Part shown: one piece after another, positions 44,814 to 57,297 of the stretch | How the letters are laid out: every line of letters begins with the position of its first letter | How positions within the stretch are numbered: position 1 is the first letter of the stretch | Assembly: GCA_016630905.1 (NCBI GenBank) | Contig: WBMQ01000005.1 | Span: forward strand, 1,302,001-1,366,000 | Reading direction: 5' to 3' | Length of the DNA stretch: 64,000 nt | Source of the DNA: Capillidium heterosporum | Taxonomy: Eukaryota; Entomophthoromycota; Entomophthoromycetes; Entomophthorales; Capillidiaceae | Program-made: the position numbers and the translations under genes | The notes under the pieces: generated by a model | What the model was told of the DNA's origin: nothing | Seen by the model: the letters and a program-made list of their open reading frames with translations, nothing else | The model's database searches: none

Positions 44814-45813
44814 ATGGACAGCTTAACCAGTTTAACCCATCAATTCCTATCGACCAGCTTGACCAACAAATTAATCCTGACTGCAATACTAGTTCTAACT
44901 TCCTTCAAGATGTTTGGTTCAATTCGCTATTTCCTACGCACCTTCCTATTGTTCTGTATCATTATAATAACGTCCATAATCGGCATGGTCATCTCGGTAG
45001 TCTTTTACTTCTTAGGATTGACTGACTCGGTAAACCATGTAGTCGGTAGGGTCTACAGCTTCCTTTCATCTTTACTACTACGCCAAAAGTACATTATCGT
45101 TAACAACAATGCATTGGAGAAGTTGAAAGGTAGACCAGCCGTCTTCATTGCTAACCACCAATCCAGTTTGGATTTGTGTTACTTGGGTACAGTATTCCCA
45201 CCCCAGTGTGTCATGATGGTCAAGAAGTCCTTGAGTTACATCCCAGTATTCGGTTGGTACCGTAAGTGCTTTTTCATTATTTTTTACTTAATTATCTATC
45301 TAAAGTTATACTATCGGGAACCATATTCATCGACCGTAAAAATAGAAACAAAGCTTTGGAAACTACCAGCTATTTGTCCAAAGCTATGATAGACAAGAAC
45401 GTAGGTTTTATTTTTAATTATCCAAACTAACTTTTGTAAAGGTAAGCGTATTTGTCTACGTCGAAGGTACCCGATCCGGTTTAGAGACCCCTGGACTTTT
45501 GCCCTTCAAGAAGGGTGCCTTCCACCTAGCATTGGAAACTGGGTTCCCCATTGTGCCTATTGTCTTCTCCAACACCTCCCACCTCTACAACACCAAGAAA
45601 TGGATCTTTGAAGCTGGTACCATGAATATCGAAAGTAACTTTTAATTTTGTTGGTTTGTATTTTAATATGGTTTTTGTTTTTCAGTTTTAGATCCCATTG
45701 AAACTAAGGATAAGACTAAGGAGGATGTGGATGCCTTGGTCGAGCAGGCGTTCAATGTGATGCAGAAGAGTGTCAAGAAGATATCGATTAGTGAAACTGA
45801 GACTCTCTTATAA
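44814..45813 (+). CDS. 1-acyl-sn-glycerol-3-phosphate acyltransferase (LPAAT, PlsC/Slc1 family), 4 exons
   Basis: Converts lysophosphatidic acid and acyl-CoA to phosphatidic acid in the ER membrane, a core step in phospholipid and triacylglycerol synthesis. Exons 44814-45261, 45306-45400, 45442-45634 and 45686-45813 join in phase to 287 residues. The N terminus has hydrophobic segments at about residues 18-33 and 42-68. Acyltransferase motif I is NHQSSLD (114-120), containing the catalytic His and Asp; motif II is GTIFIDR (154-160); motif III is EGTRS (189-193); motif IV is PIVPIV (217-222). The C-terminal part, LDPIETKDKTKEDVDAL, is also typical of Slc1-type enzymes. Length is normal for the family. 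Confidence 0.93.
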
Positions 45814-47133
45814 AATTTCAACTTTTGTTACTCCCCTTTTACGTTTAATTAAATTGTAAAGTATTATATCTTCTATATTGTAGATATGATCCATTACCAA
45901 ATATATAAGTGGTTGTTTATTAGATATCCTATAGTTCAAAATTAGTTTATATATGCTTTACCTTTCTTTTATAATCATTTTGTTAATTTGATAAAAACTA
46001 TTGAGTGCTTTATGCATTTTATATAAACTTTGACCATCAACTATCGATTTATTATTTATGTGTATTTTGTTAGTAGTACCCTATTTACTAAATTATAGGA
46101 TTATAATTACAACTATATACTATATATTTTTCATCAGTTCAGTTCGAATTTTTTCGAAAGCTGCAATATAAATCTAGCACCAGTTGTTAACCTTTAAACT
46201 TTACATATAGACCGCTATATCAGGAAATAGCATCCTTTGTATTGAATTTTAGTATACTTAGTAGCATTTGAATCTTGATGCATATACAGTTTGATTTTGG
46301 TGTTTTTAGTCTATGTAGGATGTCAATCAAGTAAAAGTCATTTATCAACATTTTAGGTTTATATTATATGATAACCAATTCAAGACTCGTTTATCTTTTC
46401 TCAAGGATAGATTAATATGCTACGATCACTATCTCAAATTCAGCACAAAGCAACAAGGACAATAGTACGCTATTAAACGATTTCCTACAATTTAACATGA
46501 CACAGTATCTTATGTACTATTCAATACTACAGTATTTGAATAGACGATAGTAAATATAACGAATGAAAACATATATAGTTCCTTTGATTGTAAGGATGCA
46601 TTGTCTAAAAATATGTATGAGACCTGGTATAAATTGTATTAGAGGTAGTTCTACTTCACAAGTAGCATCACAGGTAACATGATAACGACCATGACCTTGT
46701 TTCACTTTTCTATATCCATATCTATACAAAAGCTGCAGCTTAATTTGGACTGATTTGGGATATAAAGCCACAGCTTGGGTTGTAGTTTGTTGGATATTGT
46801 ACATTATATACCTCGGATCAGAAACTTAACCTAAACCGAAATAATATATTTAATTCAAACTTCACCGTTGTAAGGTTGAAAGCTGTGACACTAAGCTATA
46901 CCCCTCATCATCTGGCGATTGTCTAGATCTATATCACCATCCATACATAGGTCAATTTAATTATATGTATAACTCCAAGGGTAAAGAGGGAGAGTAAAAG
47001 GAAGAGAGCTTCGCCTTCATCCACCAAATTTAGGTTTTGAATTACAATTCCTTCAATTTGTTCCTAAAGATATCAGATAAAACGGGTTAAATAGAAGGGT
47101 TGGATATATCAGGTTCAAGTTATTGGATTGGAT
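45814..47133. other. intergenic with one weak ORF
   Basis: AT-rich. A 95-codon ATG frame on the minus strand (46517-46804) contains QIKLQLLYRYGYRKVKQGHG and a hydrophobic C terminus. It has no recognisable domain or flanking splice signals, and I do not call it a gene. Confidence 0.35.
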
Positions 47134-47322
47134 ATGCAAGTCCAATTTTCCGAGGCACAACCTGAGCCAACTACCAGTTTTGACCCAATAGCAGTCAACC
47201 ATATAAAGTGGGATTGGTCCACCAAACTTAGACTTTACAAATCGAAACTTTCGACAAAGTCCATCCCAAAGCTTTCAGTCCAAGATCTGATTTCTTTATT
47301 AACTTCAACTACTCAGCTATAA
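47134..47322 (+). CDS. possible upstream ORF (62 aa)
   Basis: Opens with ATG (MQVQFSEAQPEPTTSFDP) and closes at TAA 47320-47322, only 16 bases before the ATG of the next gene and in a different frame. Codon use looks coding. It may be an upstream ORF regulating translation of the 295-residue protein, a small separate protein, or a 5' exon whose junction I could not find. Confidence 0.35.
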   Translation: MQVQFSEAQPEPTTSFDPIAVNHIKWDWSTKLRLYKSKLSTKSIPKLSVQDLISLLTSTTQL

Positions 47323-47338
47323 TAATTGAAATCAAAAG

Positions 47339-48226
47339 ATGTCTGTAACCTTCAGAAGCAGCAGTGGCAATAACAAATTCTTTGGTAGCAGTCGCGTTCA
47401 ACCTACCAACCAGATCGATTTGAGCAAGGCCATCGATCTGCTACCCTCCAAACTGTACAGCAACTTGGGAGCTATGCGTGAAGATCGTATGACCTTCAAG
47501 CTGTACTACGACAAGCACGAGAACACTTTGACCTTATGTGATTTTGAATCTAAAAATGATATCTACGTCCTCACCAAATCCAACTCCAACACCGTGTATG
47601 TGACCTCCAGCATGAAGTTCAAGGAGCTGCAGTCTGGCTTTTTGATCAAGAGTGAACCTGCCGACCCCAACGTCAAGAAGGAAGACCCCCACCGTGACTG
47701 CAAGATATCCTTCGACCCCATCTTTTACAAGATCTTAGGAGCTGCCAACTCTCATTTCGGTACCAACCTGGTTGACCCCGAGCTTCAATATTCAGGAGTC
47801 GACATGCGGGTATTACAGCCAGTTAGAAGGTACGACTACACGCGCCTCATTCCCAAGAAGTTCCCCACCTCACAGCAACTGCCTTACATCCTCAAATTAA
47901 CTTCATTGGATGGTCAGGACAAAGTAGGTTATCTTTGGAAACGCCTCATCGACAACCAGGTGAGCAAGGACCCTAAAGTCAACACTATCGAGCACGTGTG
48001 GAAGGGGGGCTGGGAGTTCGTATTGAGTTCGCAACCCTTGCACCCCATCGCTACCTTCCAATTGGCTCAAGGTAAGAAGATCGGAACTTTGGATATCAAT
48101 TATTCCAATACCGATAAGTCCATCCCCAAGGCTACTTTGACTTATCTAATCCTGTCCACCTTTGGACAGATATTTTTTGATACCTTCCGTAAGGCCAATG
48201 TCTACGAGATCTACAATGCTAACTAA
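47339..48226 (+). CDS. 295-aa protein, possibly tubby-C-like/DUF6593-like
   Basis: An intronless gene of 295 residues starting MSVTFRSSSGNNKFFGSSRV. Codon use differs from its neighbours, with many C-ending codons (AAG, AAC, CTG, ATC, ACC), which in fungi often marks high expression. The second half has the layout of fungal LURP-one/tubby-C-like domains of the DUF6593 type: a TFKLYYDKHENTLTLCDF strand pair, later HVWKGGWEFVLSS, HPIATFQLAQGKKIGTLDIN, and a hydrophobic closing helix, ATLTYLILSTFGQIFFD. That assignment is tentative. There is no signal peptide. Function unknown. Confidence 0.7.
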   Translation: MSVTFRSSSGNNKFFGSSRVQPTNQIDLSKAIDLLPSKLYSNLGAMREDRMTFKLYYDKHENTLTLCDFESKNDIYVLTKSNSNTVYVTSSMKFKELQSGFLIKSEPADPNVKKEDPHRDCKISFDPIFYKILGAANSHFGTNLVDPELQYSGVDMRVLQPVRRYDYTRLIPKKFPTSQQLPYILKLTSLDGQDKVGYLWKRLIDNQVSKDPKVNTIEHVWKGGWEFVLSSQPLHPIATFQLAQGKKIGTLDINYSNTDKSIPKATLTYLILSTFGQIFFDTFRKANVYEIYNAN

Positions 48227-48902
48227 TATATAAATTAATTTGTGGTTGATTTTTTGTTGTTTCTATTTACTTTTAACACATATATTAATTAATTGAAAGT
48301 GTTATAAACGAATATTATAGCTTTGAGTTACTTCTTAAAAGCTATAAAGGGGTTTGCTTTCAACAATTAAAGGTCGAAGGTTTTGAGATTCTTCAAAGCA
48401 CGGATAGGGACAGCGATCATAAGTCTATTACAAGTTACTGAGTGAACAAACTAAGATTGAGTTGACTTTGACATCGTTTTGAACTGTAATTATAGATATT
48501 TTAAACGTTGGAAGCTCACAGTTACACTGTCTCATCGAACTAAAGCAATTTTTGACTGCGCTATAACTGCCTTCGTCGTATCGTTATTTCAAAAAAATAC
48601 ATAAAGAGTATCCTTAAAGAATTGCTGAATATTCATAAAGTATAAAAATTTCTAATTGATGCCATTTATTACGATATACTACAATCTATACCTCTCATTT
48701 TTACTTGGGTCTGATGTGATATATAAAATTGTACACTTATCCAATATGTATACCTATATACGAGATGAAGAGTTAAATACAACCTAATTGTGGTATTAAT
48801 AATATCTTAATTTGAGTTGATATAATAAATCCAAATATAGCCTAAAATATGGTTAGATAGATATAAAAAATATGTTATAAAAATAAAAAAGCAGGGCTTA
48901 CA
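48227..48902. other. intergenic, nothing recognised
   Basis: AT-rich spacer between the 295-residue gene and the F-box pseudogene. Confidence 0.5.
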
Positions 48903-50149
48903 CTATGTAAGAAGTGGCACGTACTCCCTAACCCATTTCTCGAAATCTGGCTGACCATTTATAACTTTGAGTTTCATCAAGCTGGGGAAGGTTGCTGGAT
49001 AACTCTCCCAAAGAAAAGGCACATCCGAAGCCACCGTGTCCAAACAACTAATCTACAAGCTATGGCACTTTTCAACTGGAAAATAAAGTTGGCAATATGA
49101 AGGGAAAATTCAACTAGAGTTTTCACTTTGGAAACTTGGAGTTGAAGCATGTTGATAAGGTTAAAATCTTCAGATGTGAGCGTACCACTTAATCTCAGCT
49201 TCCTAAGATTGATCAGTATGGTGCGTATAGTTCAAATGTATGTGACTAAATCTTCCCCCTCTAGTTTTACGGTCAGATCCATTAAATCCACTATGCTGGA
49301 TAGATCTTCATGACCGACAATCTGGTAAAAGATAGTATTTAGTGTACGAAGCTTATTCCAATCTTGTTTGAAATCAGGATAGATCACAGCGGTAGTGCTC
49401 AATTCGTAACTTTCAAGGTTGGTTCAATAATCTAGAGAGCTAATAAGTTTAACTATGGGTTTGGCAGCAATCTTGGTAACCCTAATTTTGAGGGTACGGA
49501 TTTGGTCGAAGGTAGGTACTGTAGTTTTAGGGGCGCTAATGGAAGCTAGATACAGATCTAGGACCTTCAAATTGAGTAAATTATCTCAAATAGTTTGGAA
49601 GTCAGATCCATAAAAATGCATGCCGTTGATAAGGAGGTACTTTAAAGTTATGCTAGTAAATTCCTTAAGTCCAAAATTAGAGTAATAGTCAAACAGGGAA
49701 AGTTTCTTCAGGTTCCGTAACTTTAGAATAAGTTGACTGTCGACCATACTGTTATCTATCAGAAATGTGGCGTAGCCTTCTAACTTATCGTACTTTTCAA
49801 ACTCTTTGCTGGGCAAAATTGAAAATTTTGTTCCAGCTATGATATCTACATAGACCTTGAGGTGCTCATAAAAGGCGATGGTGATATAAGTTTTTGGAGG
49901 AGCTTAAAAATATACCTTTCGAATATACTCGTTGTATTTGGGTATGAGCTTCAATATGGTATAGCTTTCTTTGGTGGTGAATGGTTTACTATTTGGAATT
50001 TTGAGGCGGTTGATCTCTTGGAAGATATATTGTACCGTTAGTTGTCGGAATAGCTTGTTGAGCAAGGTTAATTCAAGTAACTCTTCGTGGGTTAAGTGGA
50101 CAACAACCTTATCGAGTATCTCAGGTGGTAGTTCGAGTAAGTTGGACAT
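48903..50149 (-). pseudogene. F-box/LRR pseudogene (well preserved, several stops)
   Basis: It starts with ATG: MSNLLELPPEILDKVVVHLT, and NKLFRQLTVQYIFQEIN forms the rest of the F-box. A TAA follows ...IRKVYF. Reading through, the frame continues as ITIAFYEHLKVYVDIIAGTK, LKKLSLFDYYSNFGLKEF, a stop after SDFQTI, then NLLNLKVLDLYLASISAPKT and TLNTIFYQIVGHEDLSSIV. It ends FEKWVREYVPLLT with the stop at 48903-48905. The last block matches the intact paralogue's FIKWIKERAPLLL ending. At least four stops, plus a region near 49030-49110 with frame damage. The F-box half might still make an 81-residue peptide. Confidence 0.85.
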
Positions 50150-51006
50150 TGCATTCTTTTGATTCGTGTTGAGCTAAAGGAAAGGAAACTTGCAAAGCTG
50201 GACTGGCCTATAAAGAACTAACCAATAAGGAAGTGAACTTCATCTAGGTAATTGAAATTTAAATAATACGATTACAATATTTATATTTGCTTAATCTTTT
50301 TATAGTCTATTGTATGTAATTCCCATCAAAAATTGGTATTTAGTTATCAACCAGAACATTCTAACTGTACCAGTTTCCATCCTCTTACTAAAGCCCCAAA
50401 TAGCTTCTAAATACACATTCAAGCCTTAACATCCATCAATTTAACTATTGTAAATTGATTTATTCTTTACTAATATTCTTTTGATATTAGCTAGAACCCA
50501 AATTCAGTTCATCATAAAGGTAAACGATTAGCTATAAGAACAGCTAATTGAAACCAGCCCACTTATCTAAATATTGAGTTGGCCGATAGCATCTTTCAAA
50601 GGAATAGTATAGTAAATTAGGCAGTATATACACCAAAATTGGCAACAATTGTGATTTTTATTACCTTTGATCCTTTATATGGATTGAGTATGGTTTTTCC
50701 TTAAAAAATCCAAGTATATATGGAAAGAGTGGTACTATTTTCAACATATAACAACTATTTAGTTAGTGAATAGAAAAATGAATTATAGTAAAGTTCATTA
50801 TGGATGGAAGATGGTCAGGCCTAGGTACAGATACTCGCAGCTATATTTTTTCTGTACATGTATACTGAAATAGTTAATGGTTAATTATATCAAAAAAACT
50901 ATGTTATTAATAGCAATCTAATATGACTTTCCACAGCGAAAAGGTAATTATGAAAAATGGTCAACTATATAAAAATTTTATCAATATTAGCTAGTAGGAG
51001 CTTACA
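50150..51006. other. intergenic, nothing recognised
   Basis: AT-rich spacer between two F-box/LRR pseudogenes on the same strand. Confidence 0.5.
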
Positions 51007-52147
51007 CTAAATGGGAAGAGGTGCATGTCTCCTAACCCACTTGTACTCTAAAATCTTACTAAATAGAACATATTTTCCAAGTAGAAAAATATTGCAAGGA
51101 AATTCTACCATGATAACTAGTGTGTAAACTATAACAACCCTTCAACTTAATTATAAAATTGAAAAAGTGGATGGTGAGCGAACCTAACGTATTCTGATTT
51201 TAAGCTTGACAGTATAGCTGAAGTTGAAAACCCTACTTATGAATATATCACTTAGAACAGTTGCTTGAGTTCGATCAGCGTGGTGAAAAAGGTTCGTATG
51301 GAAGTAGCTGCAGCTTCGTTAGAGAGATTTATTGAAAAGTAGAGGGCTTCTTAAGCTCATTCCAATAATAACCGAAGTTTGAATGGGTTTTAATAATACT
51401 ATATATATCGTAGTCTTTAAGGCTAGACCAGTTCCTTGGATCGCTAAAGTAGTCCTGTAGGAAATTTAAAATATTACCGTAGATTTTCATTTTGAAGATA
51501 GCAATTTAGTTGAAGATCAGTAAGACGAGCGTAGTATCAAAAGTAAAGTGTGTGTCGAACTCCATGGCATTCAATATAGGTAGATTACTCTGAATAGATT
51601 GAGGCTGATCTATATAGAAATGAGTACAGATGATGATGAAGTGTTTTAAAGCTCTACCACTGAATAGTTTAAATAGGTAATAGTGGTTGATTAAAGTAAA
51701 TTTCTTCAGGTTGTTTAACCTCTGTACAAGTCGGTTGTTAAGTTCATCATTCTACTATAGATGTATGGTATAGTATTCTAGCCTACTGTATCACTTCAAA
51801 TCCTAATCGCATAGAATCGATAGGTAGTCCATTTCTATGATATAGTTTCTGAAAATATTTAAGTTCTCGTAGAAAGCGATATAGAGGCTAACCGTTTCAA
51901 ACAATTTACAAAAGACAGACTTTCTAATAGATATGTTGTGCTTGTATAGGAATTCCTTTATCCTTAATGTCTTTTCAAGATTCCACGGATTGAAATACTT
52001 CCATTTGAAGAGGAGAAATCTTAAAAGATACACTGCTGTGAGTTAAAAATATTTGTTGAATGAGGTTAGTTGAGGCAACTCTTTACAGGTCAAGTCAGTG
52101 ACAGCTTTGTCAGGTATCTCTGAGGGTAGTTCGATCAAGTTGGGTAT
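51007..52147 (-). pseudogene. F-box/LRR pseudogene with lost start codon
   Basis: The 5' end reads PNLIELPSEIPDKAVTDLTC, aligning with the start of its neighbour at 50149, but the ATG is ATA at 52147-52145. F-box residues SFNKYF follow, then stops. LRR scraps are visible (about 51803-52033 and around 51650). It ends YKWVRRHAPLPI with the stop at 51007-51009, the same C terminus as its paralogues. Numerous stops and frameshifts place it as older than the 49-50 kb copy. Confidence 0.75.
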
Positions 52148-52583
52148 TGGATTTACTGTTAAATTTCGAATTGAGTGAAAGAAATATGGGTAGCTTGATG
52201 GATTTGTTTGTATACAAGAAACCAATCAATAATGTAAAAATAAGTGTTACAAAAGTCAAGTTTAAATATATTTAAAAGCTATAAAGTCAAAAACTCCAAA
52301 TTAGCTACATATTATTAGTAATTAAATTTATGTTATAGAGAAGTTGGTATGGAACTTGAAATCAAGTATCTTGTAAATCTCTGATCTAATACTAATGTAA
52401 TTACTGCCTTTAAATCGGATACCATTGATTACATAGCTGAAATAGCAGTTATTAGTATACTAAAGTGGAAGTTGAAGTCTTCTAATCCAAAGGCTTAAAA
52501 TGAATAAAATATGTATCAATTAATTTATTTTATATATATATCAAAAAACTATATATATAGCTTGTAGCCAAAATTGAAACTGT
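52148..52583. other. intergenic, nothing recognised
   Basis: AT-rich, between the F-box/LRR pseudogene and the 3' end of the NTF2-like gene. Confidence 0.5.
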
Positions 52584-53350
52584 TTATTCATCCTTAGGCA
52601 ACTCAACAAAATACTTGGCAAACACTGGCAAGGTAACCGCATTACCTCTTCGTAACAACTACTCAAAAGTTAACATCTTCAAAATTAAAAAAAGTACCTT
52701 CCAAAAGTAGCCTACAATGCCACCTACATTATCAAAAAGCACCGAATGGTACCAGTAATCGCCATGGTACTTGATACTACCATCCTTATCAATAACTAAA
52801 CGAACCAATGAGTTAACTGGGAGTGGTACCATCAATAAATAATAGTTCTGGTACAAGTTTAGAACGACTTCATAGATGCCGTCTCCGTTTTTATCAAACT
52901 GTGGCTTATAGTCCAAAAGGTCAATTGAGATAGTATCGGATCGAGTAAGGAGTTTGGACATGGTTTTGAATTGGACGCGGATTTCCGAACGGGAACGACA
53001 GTCACATATGGGGTCTTCAAACCTAAATGTCCAAAATTTAGCTCCACGATTTTCATATAAAGAAGAATGGGCTATAAAAGATGAACTTACTTGGCATCAG
53101 GTGTGTACCTTTGAAAGTAAGCTTCCTCTGGTTTGCATTGGTACAGCTATTATTTTAAATAGAACGCTTAAGAACATTCGAATTCACTAAAACTTACATA
53201 AAGTACTTCTTCGATGGCATTTTTGACGACGGTAGGTAGGCTATTTATATCCTTCTTCTTACTCAGCTGGTACTCGTACTTGGGATTATTGAATTTGACC
53301 AGTTGGTGGACAATTGGATCGATCAAGCTAGATTGGAAATTTGCCTTCAT
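52584..53350 (-). CDS. NTF2-like superfamily protein (4 exons)
   Basis: Four minus-strand exons join in phase: 53350-53198, 53146-53091, 53022-52698 and 52658-52584, giving 202 residues. The layout is that of SnoaL/NTF2-like cone folds in fungi: two N-terminal helices (NSLPTVVKNAIEEVLYLYQC), EEAYFQRYTPDAKFEDPICD, a RSEIRVQFKTMSKLL helix, a beta sheet (YLLMVPLPVNSLVRLVIDKD and GSIKYHGDYWYHSVLF), and a C-terminal strand (NAVTLPVFAKYF). Such proteins bind small ligands or act as enzymes; no catalytic residues can be named. There is no targeting peptide. The family is inferred from fold layout, not from a diagnostic motif. Confidence 0.75.
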
Positions 53351-55634
53351 CTTTACAACTTTAGATTGACGAAAGAGAAACTAAAATGTCTGTAGCTCCT
53401 TTTCAAGACGCTTTTTTATAGTAGTTGAGACATCCTTTCTTTGAAACTGCAAGTAACCCTTGAAAGTTGATAAAGTTGAAGGGGATAGAGGCCGGAAGTC
53501 TACGTCACCTATTCAATTTTGGATTTTCAGTCTGCATCTTTAGCTGGCAATTTCGTTGAGTTGAGGCAAACTTCAGATATGATCAATTGGCACATCAAAA
53601 TATAGACTAAGATATTGAATTATTGAATAGTACTATTGTATAGAAAAAGTTGAACAAAGTATTAGGATACATCGATAATAGAGTCATAAAGAACTTACAG
53701 CTGGAAATAGCATCAGATATATAGTTACAGGTACTATCAATAAAATAAGCTTGATTTTAATCATTGTATAGTTTAATAAATAAATCATTGACTCATATAC
53801 TTATACGAAAAATAGTGATTTGTTGAAGAGATACTATAATCTTAAGAGTTGATTTTAAAAGGATAGTTGGCCATTTTCTATAGTTTTGGATTGAATTATG
53901 GCTACCTTAAGTGTTATAAACATTGAATTTAATTATTCTTAAATGCTTGCACTTACATCAAAGCTTTTGATTATAAGTAGAGTATTCAAAGATCCGATAG
54001 GATCTTTATGATAGAATTTCGCTCAACCCTGTACAGTAGTTGTGCTGAATATTTTGCATCATCTTTGCATTTGATCCTAAATAACGCTAGCTAACTTGTC
54101 ACTAAAAAGGCTACTTTGGTTAAGAGTTTGCTGTTTATCTTTAAGTTATGCTTTGGGGCTCAGCTTCGAAAAATATAGAAGTTGTAATAGATAACTCATT
54201 ATATTTTCAAAGTTCGACAAAGTAAATAGACACTTAGGTTACCTTGCTTTGATAGATTAAAAAGCAGTGCTTGGTATCTTATACTATAATAAGACCTTTG
54301 ATACTAAAATATGTTATAATTAATAAGCATGTTCAATTTACTACAATATGACAGCTTTAAGCCTATTAAACAATCTCTCAAGAAGCTTCATCTATGCAAT
54401 TTACTAAGTACTCTCTACTAAGAAATCAATTAATATTACCGATACAAGTTCTTTATCGAGATTTGTTTATACGTATTATACAGAGCTAAGTTATTAATAC
54501 TATCACTGACCATAAAATGCTTTCTAAATTTAGTAGATTGGTGGATTTTCTTGGAGTTGATATTGAACCTTCGTATATCTAGTACTTCTTTATCAAAAGA
54601 TGATTGTCAAATTATTTTTCATTTACTTACCAATATGTGAAGTATATTTGATTTCAGTTGAACGTTTAATCTAATATTAGAAATAACCTTATAGTGAATT
54701 AAACTTGATCTTAGCCAGCTGCTTTAGGTTCTTTCTACAGTACGATGATAGATTTAGTTCTATTTAAAGCATAGTTGTCTATATTTATTTATAGTATAAG
54801 TGTCTAAGATTATTTAACTTTCTATTTAAGCTTAAATGTAGATGAGTTTGAGTAAATAACAGTATTTTATGTAAGATTCTGTGTTGTGAATTTGAAAGGA
54901 TAATTGTATACTTCTATCCCTCCAAGTTTTATATCATTGACCATTCCATACAAATAACTAACAGAAATTGCAAGTTGAAGTAACTTTTTAGATTAGTATC
55001 AGCTCAAAGGTTACTAATGTCTAATATTGTATATATTGAAACCAGTATCCTAATTCCAGCTAAAAGTAAAGGTAATCCAAATAATTGGTTCTGTAGTAAT
55101 AAATTAAACCTTGGATTCAGAAGCACTAAAAGAAAACTGATGCACGACATTATCAACGTGAGGATATATATATTAGTTCAAATTGTTTTTATATACCTAT
55201 TTGTAAACCGTTGATTCTTACCTTCCGAATTAAGAAAATATTGATTATTTTCCTCATCAATTAGATTTCTTTGTTCAAATATATATACAGTGAAAACCCG
55301 TCATAAGCAATTTATAATTATAGTGTGATCATATCAGTAATTAATATAAAATCAAATTCATCATCAAAGTGAAAAATATTTGCTTTAGAAACTCATCTTA
55401 ATACAGAGCTTTGTAACACTTAAATTCAAGTAATAATGCTCCTTCAAGTACTACATCGCTGAAACTTTAGTTTCCCCATCAACGCTACCACAAAAAAGGT
55501 TCTACCACCAATTCATATAAGTGCGAAAATCTCAGCTTAATTTGCTTTTTAATTTGAATAGTTATATTTATATAACTTGAGTACTATCACTATTTCCAAA
55601 TTCAACTTGAAATACAATTACTCACTTTCCATCA
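53351..55634. other. intergenic, nothing recognised
   Basis: About 2.3 kb, AT-rich. One 65-codon frame at 55017 is unsupported. Confidence 0.45.
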
Positions 55635-56812
55635 ATGGTCAGCTTATCTGAACTATTATCCAAGATACTCGATAGTGTAATCGTAAACTTCACTTACAAA
55701 GATTGAATTACTTTGATCTCGACTAACAAGCGCCTACAGCAATTAATGGTACGCTGTCTATTCCAAGTTTTTTCACCTAGCAAAGTATATAACTTCATCT
55801 CATTAAATCTTGGCAAGTACTCTCAAACTCGAGGCTTTATACAAAATATAAAGGAAGCTAGGTATGTCGGAGGTAGTATCTATTTCTTAATAGCTTTTTC
55901 GATAGCCTCAAAATGTATGAAAGTATTGTAGTCAATCCCAATCACTTTTCTTCTTTGTCGGACTAGGACTTTGGGTGGTATAAGAGATTGAGTGCTACAG
56001 TTTAGAGATGTGTAATTTTGATATTCGACTCACATCTAATTTTTATAATTTGAAGAAGCTTTCGGTTCAAGATATTCGCTTCAACTTCCCATTCACCAAG
56101 TTCTTTTATCAAACTTTATAGCAACTAAAAACTGGTTGTTCTTTTTTCTACAAGCCTTATTTTCGATATATTAAGGACAATCTATCTAGTTTGAAGGTTT
56201 TATAAATACGCTCAATTTATCCAACTTCAATTGATAACCTATTTTCTACCTTTAGCAATATGATCATCCTCAAATTTAGATTTGATGAGAGCATCTTATC
56301 GATACTATTGAGTTACTAACCCAATCTGAAGACTTACGAATTAAGTAGTACTCACATATATCTCAAGTTCAATACAGGCTGGAGTAAGCTTAAAAACTTA
56401 CTGCCATCTTCCAAGAAGTTGCCAAGCCGGTAAATCTAGCTGAAATCACTTATATCGTCGATCTAACAAATATCCATGAATAGTACAAAAAATTGCCCTA
56501 TCGATTATATGTATGATTTTGATCCATCTCAAACATTTAGAAATTAGTGGTCGCTACACGATCCAAAGTCTTGGCTTTTCCTACAATCTTTAACTTTATA
56601 TATTCAAAGTAGATCAGTTAGATAGGTCTATTATCGACTTTATTGAACTTGTATCCAAATTAACAAATTTCCATAATCTAGGTATCCACTACAATATAAG
56701 GGCAGATATATATGGACTTCTAGCTTACCAAGGGACTAGAGTTATCTTTTCAAGCTTGATGGGTTTTGAAATTGTGTACTATCCGATTGGATTTGAAGAA
56801 CAAGCTATGTAA
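55635..56812 (+). pseudogene. F-box/LRR pseudogene
   Basis: It starts with ATG: MVSLSELLSKILDSVIVNFT, a TGA, then NKRLQQLMVRCLFQVFSPSK, matching the F-box of the intact gene just downstream. LRR-like pieces follow (LYNLKKLSVQDIRFNFPF, NKYDHPQI-type relics, YDFDPSQTFRN), with several stops (for example TAG near 55929 and TAA near 56119) and frameshifts. It ends at a TAA after GFEEQAM at 56810-56812. It is in tandem with the intact gene at 57298 on the same strand. Confidence 0.75.
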
Positions 56813-57297
56813 CAGGTATCTTTACTTTTATAGGTTTGTGTAAGTTATTGTATGCGATAGTTATGCTGCCTTAAATATGTGAGTTCTGACAATTAGACGT
56901 TTAAATAGATTATATTTAAACATTGTCTTACTATTGAAAATGATCCTTATTAATAATTTGAGTATATATTAATTTGACTTTCTTCTATATGGAATTTAAC
57001 TATATTGGCCTTGAATATAAGGATATAAATACAGAAATTTATTTGAAATAAGGATTATATTTATATTTATATAGTAAGTGGTATGGAGATTGTTTACTAT
57101 TATGATATGTATTATATTCCTGATTAGTTTATATTTTACTAAGCTTTATTGATAACTAATTGGAAACAAAAGCAGTATTATAAACTTTCGATTATTAGTG
57201 CATCTGATTGGGTTTTGCTTTGATAAGCATTGCAACTTCTAAAGCTTTCATGGTCCCTACTTCTCAGAATCAACAAGAAGCTTGAGCTGACACTTCA

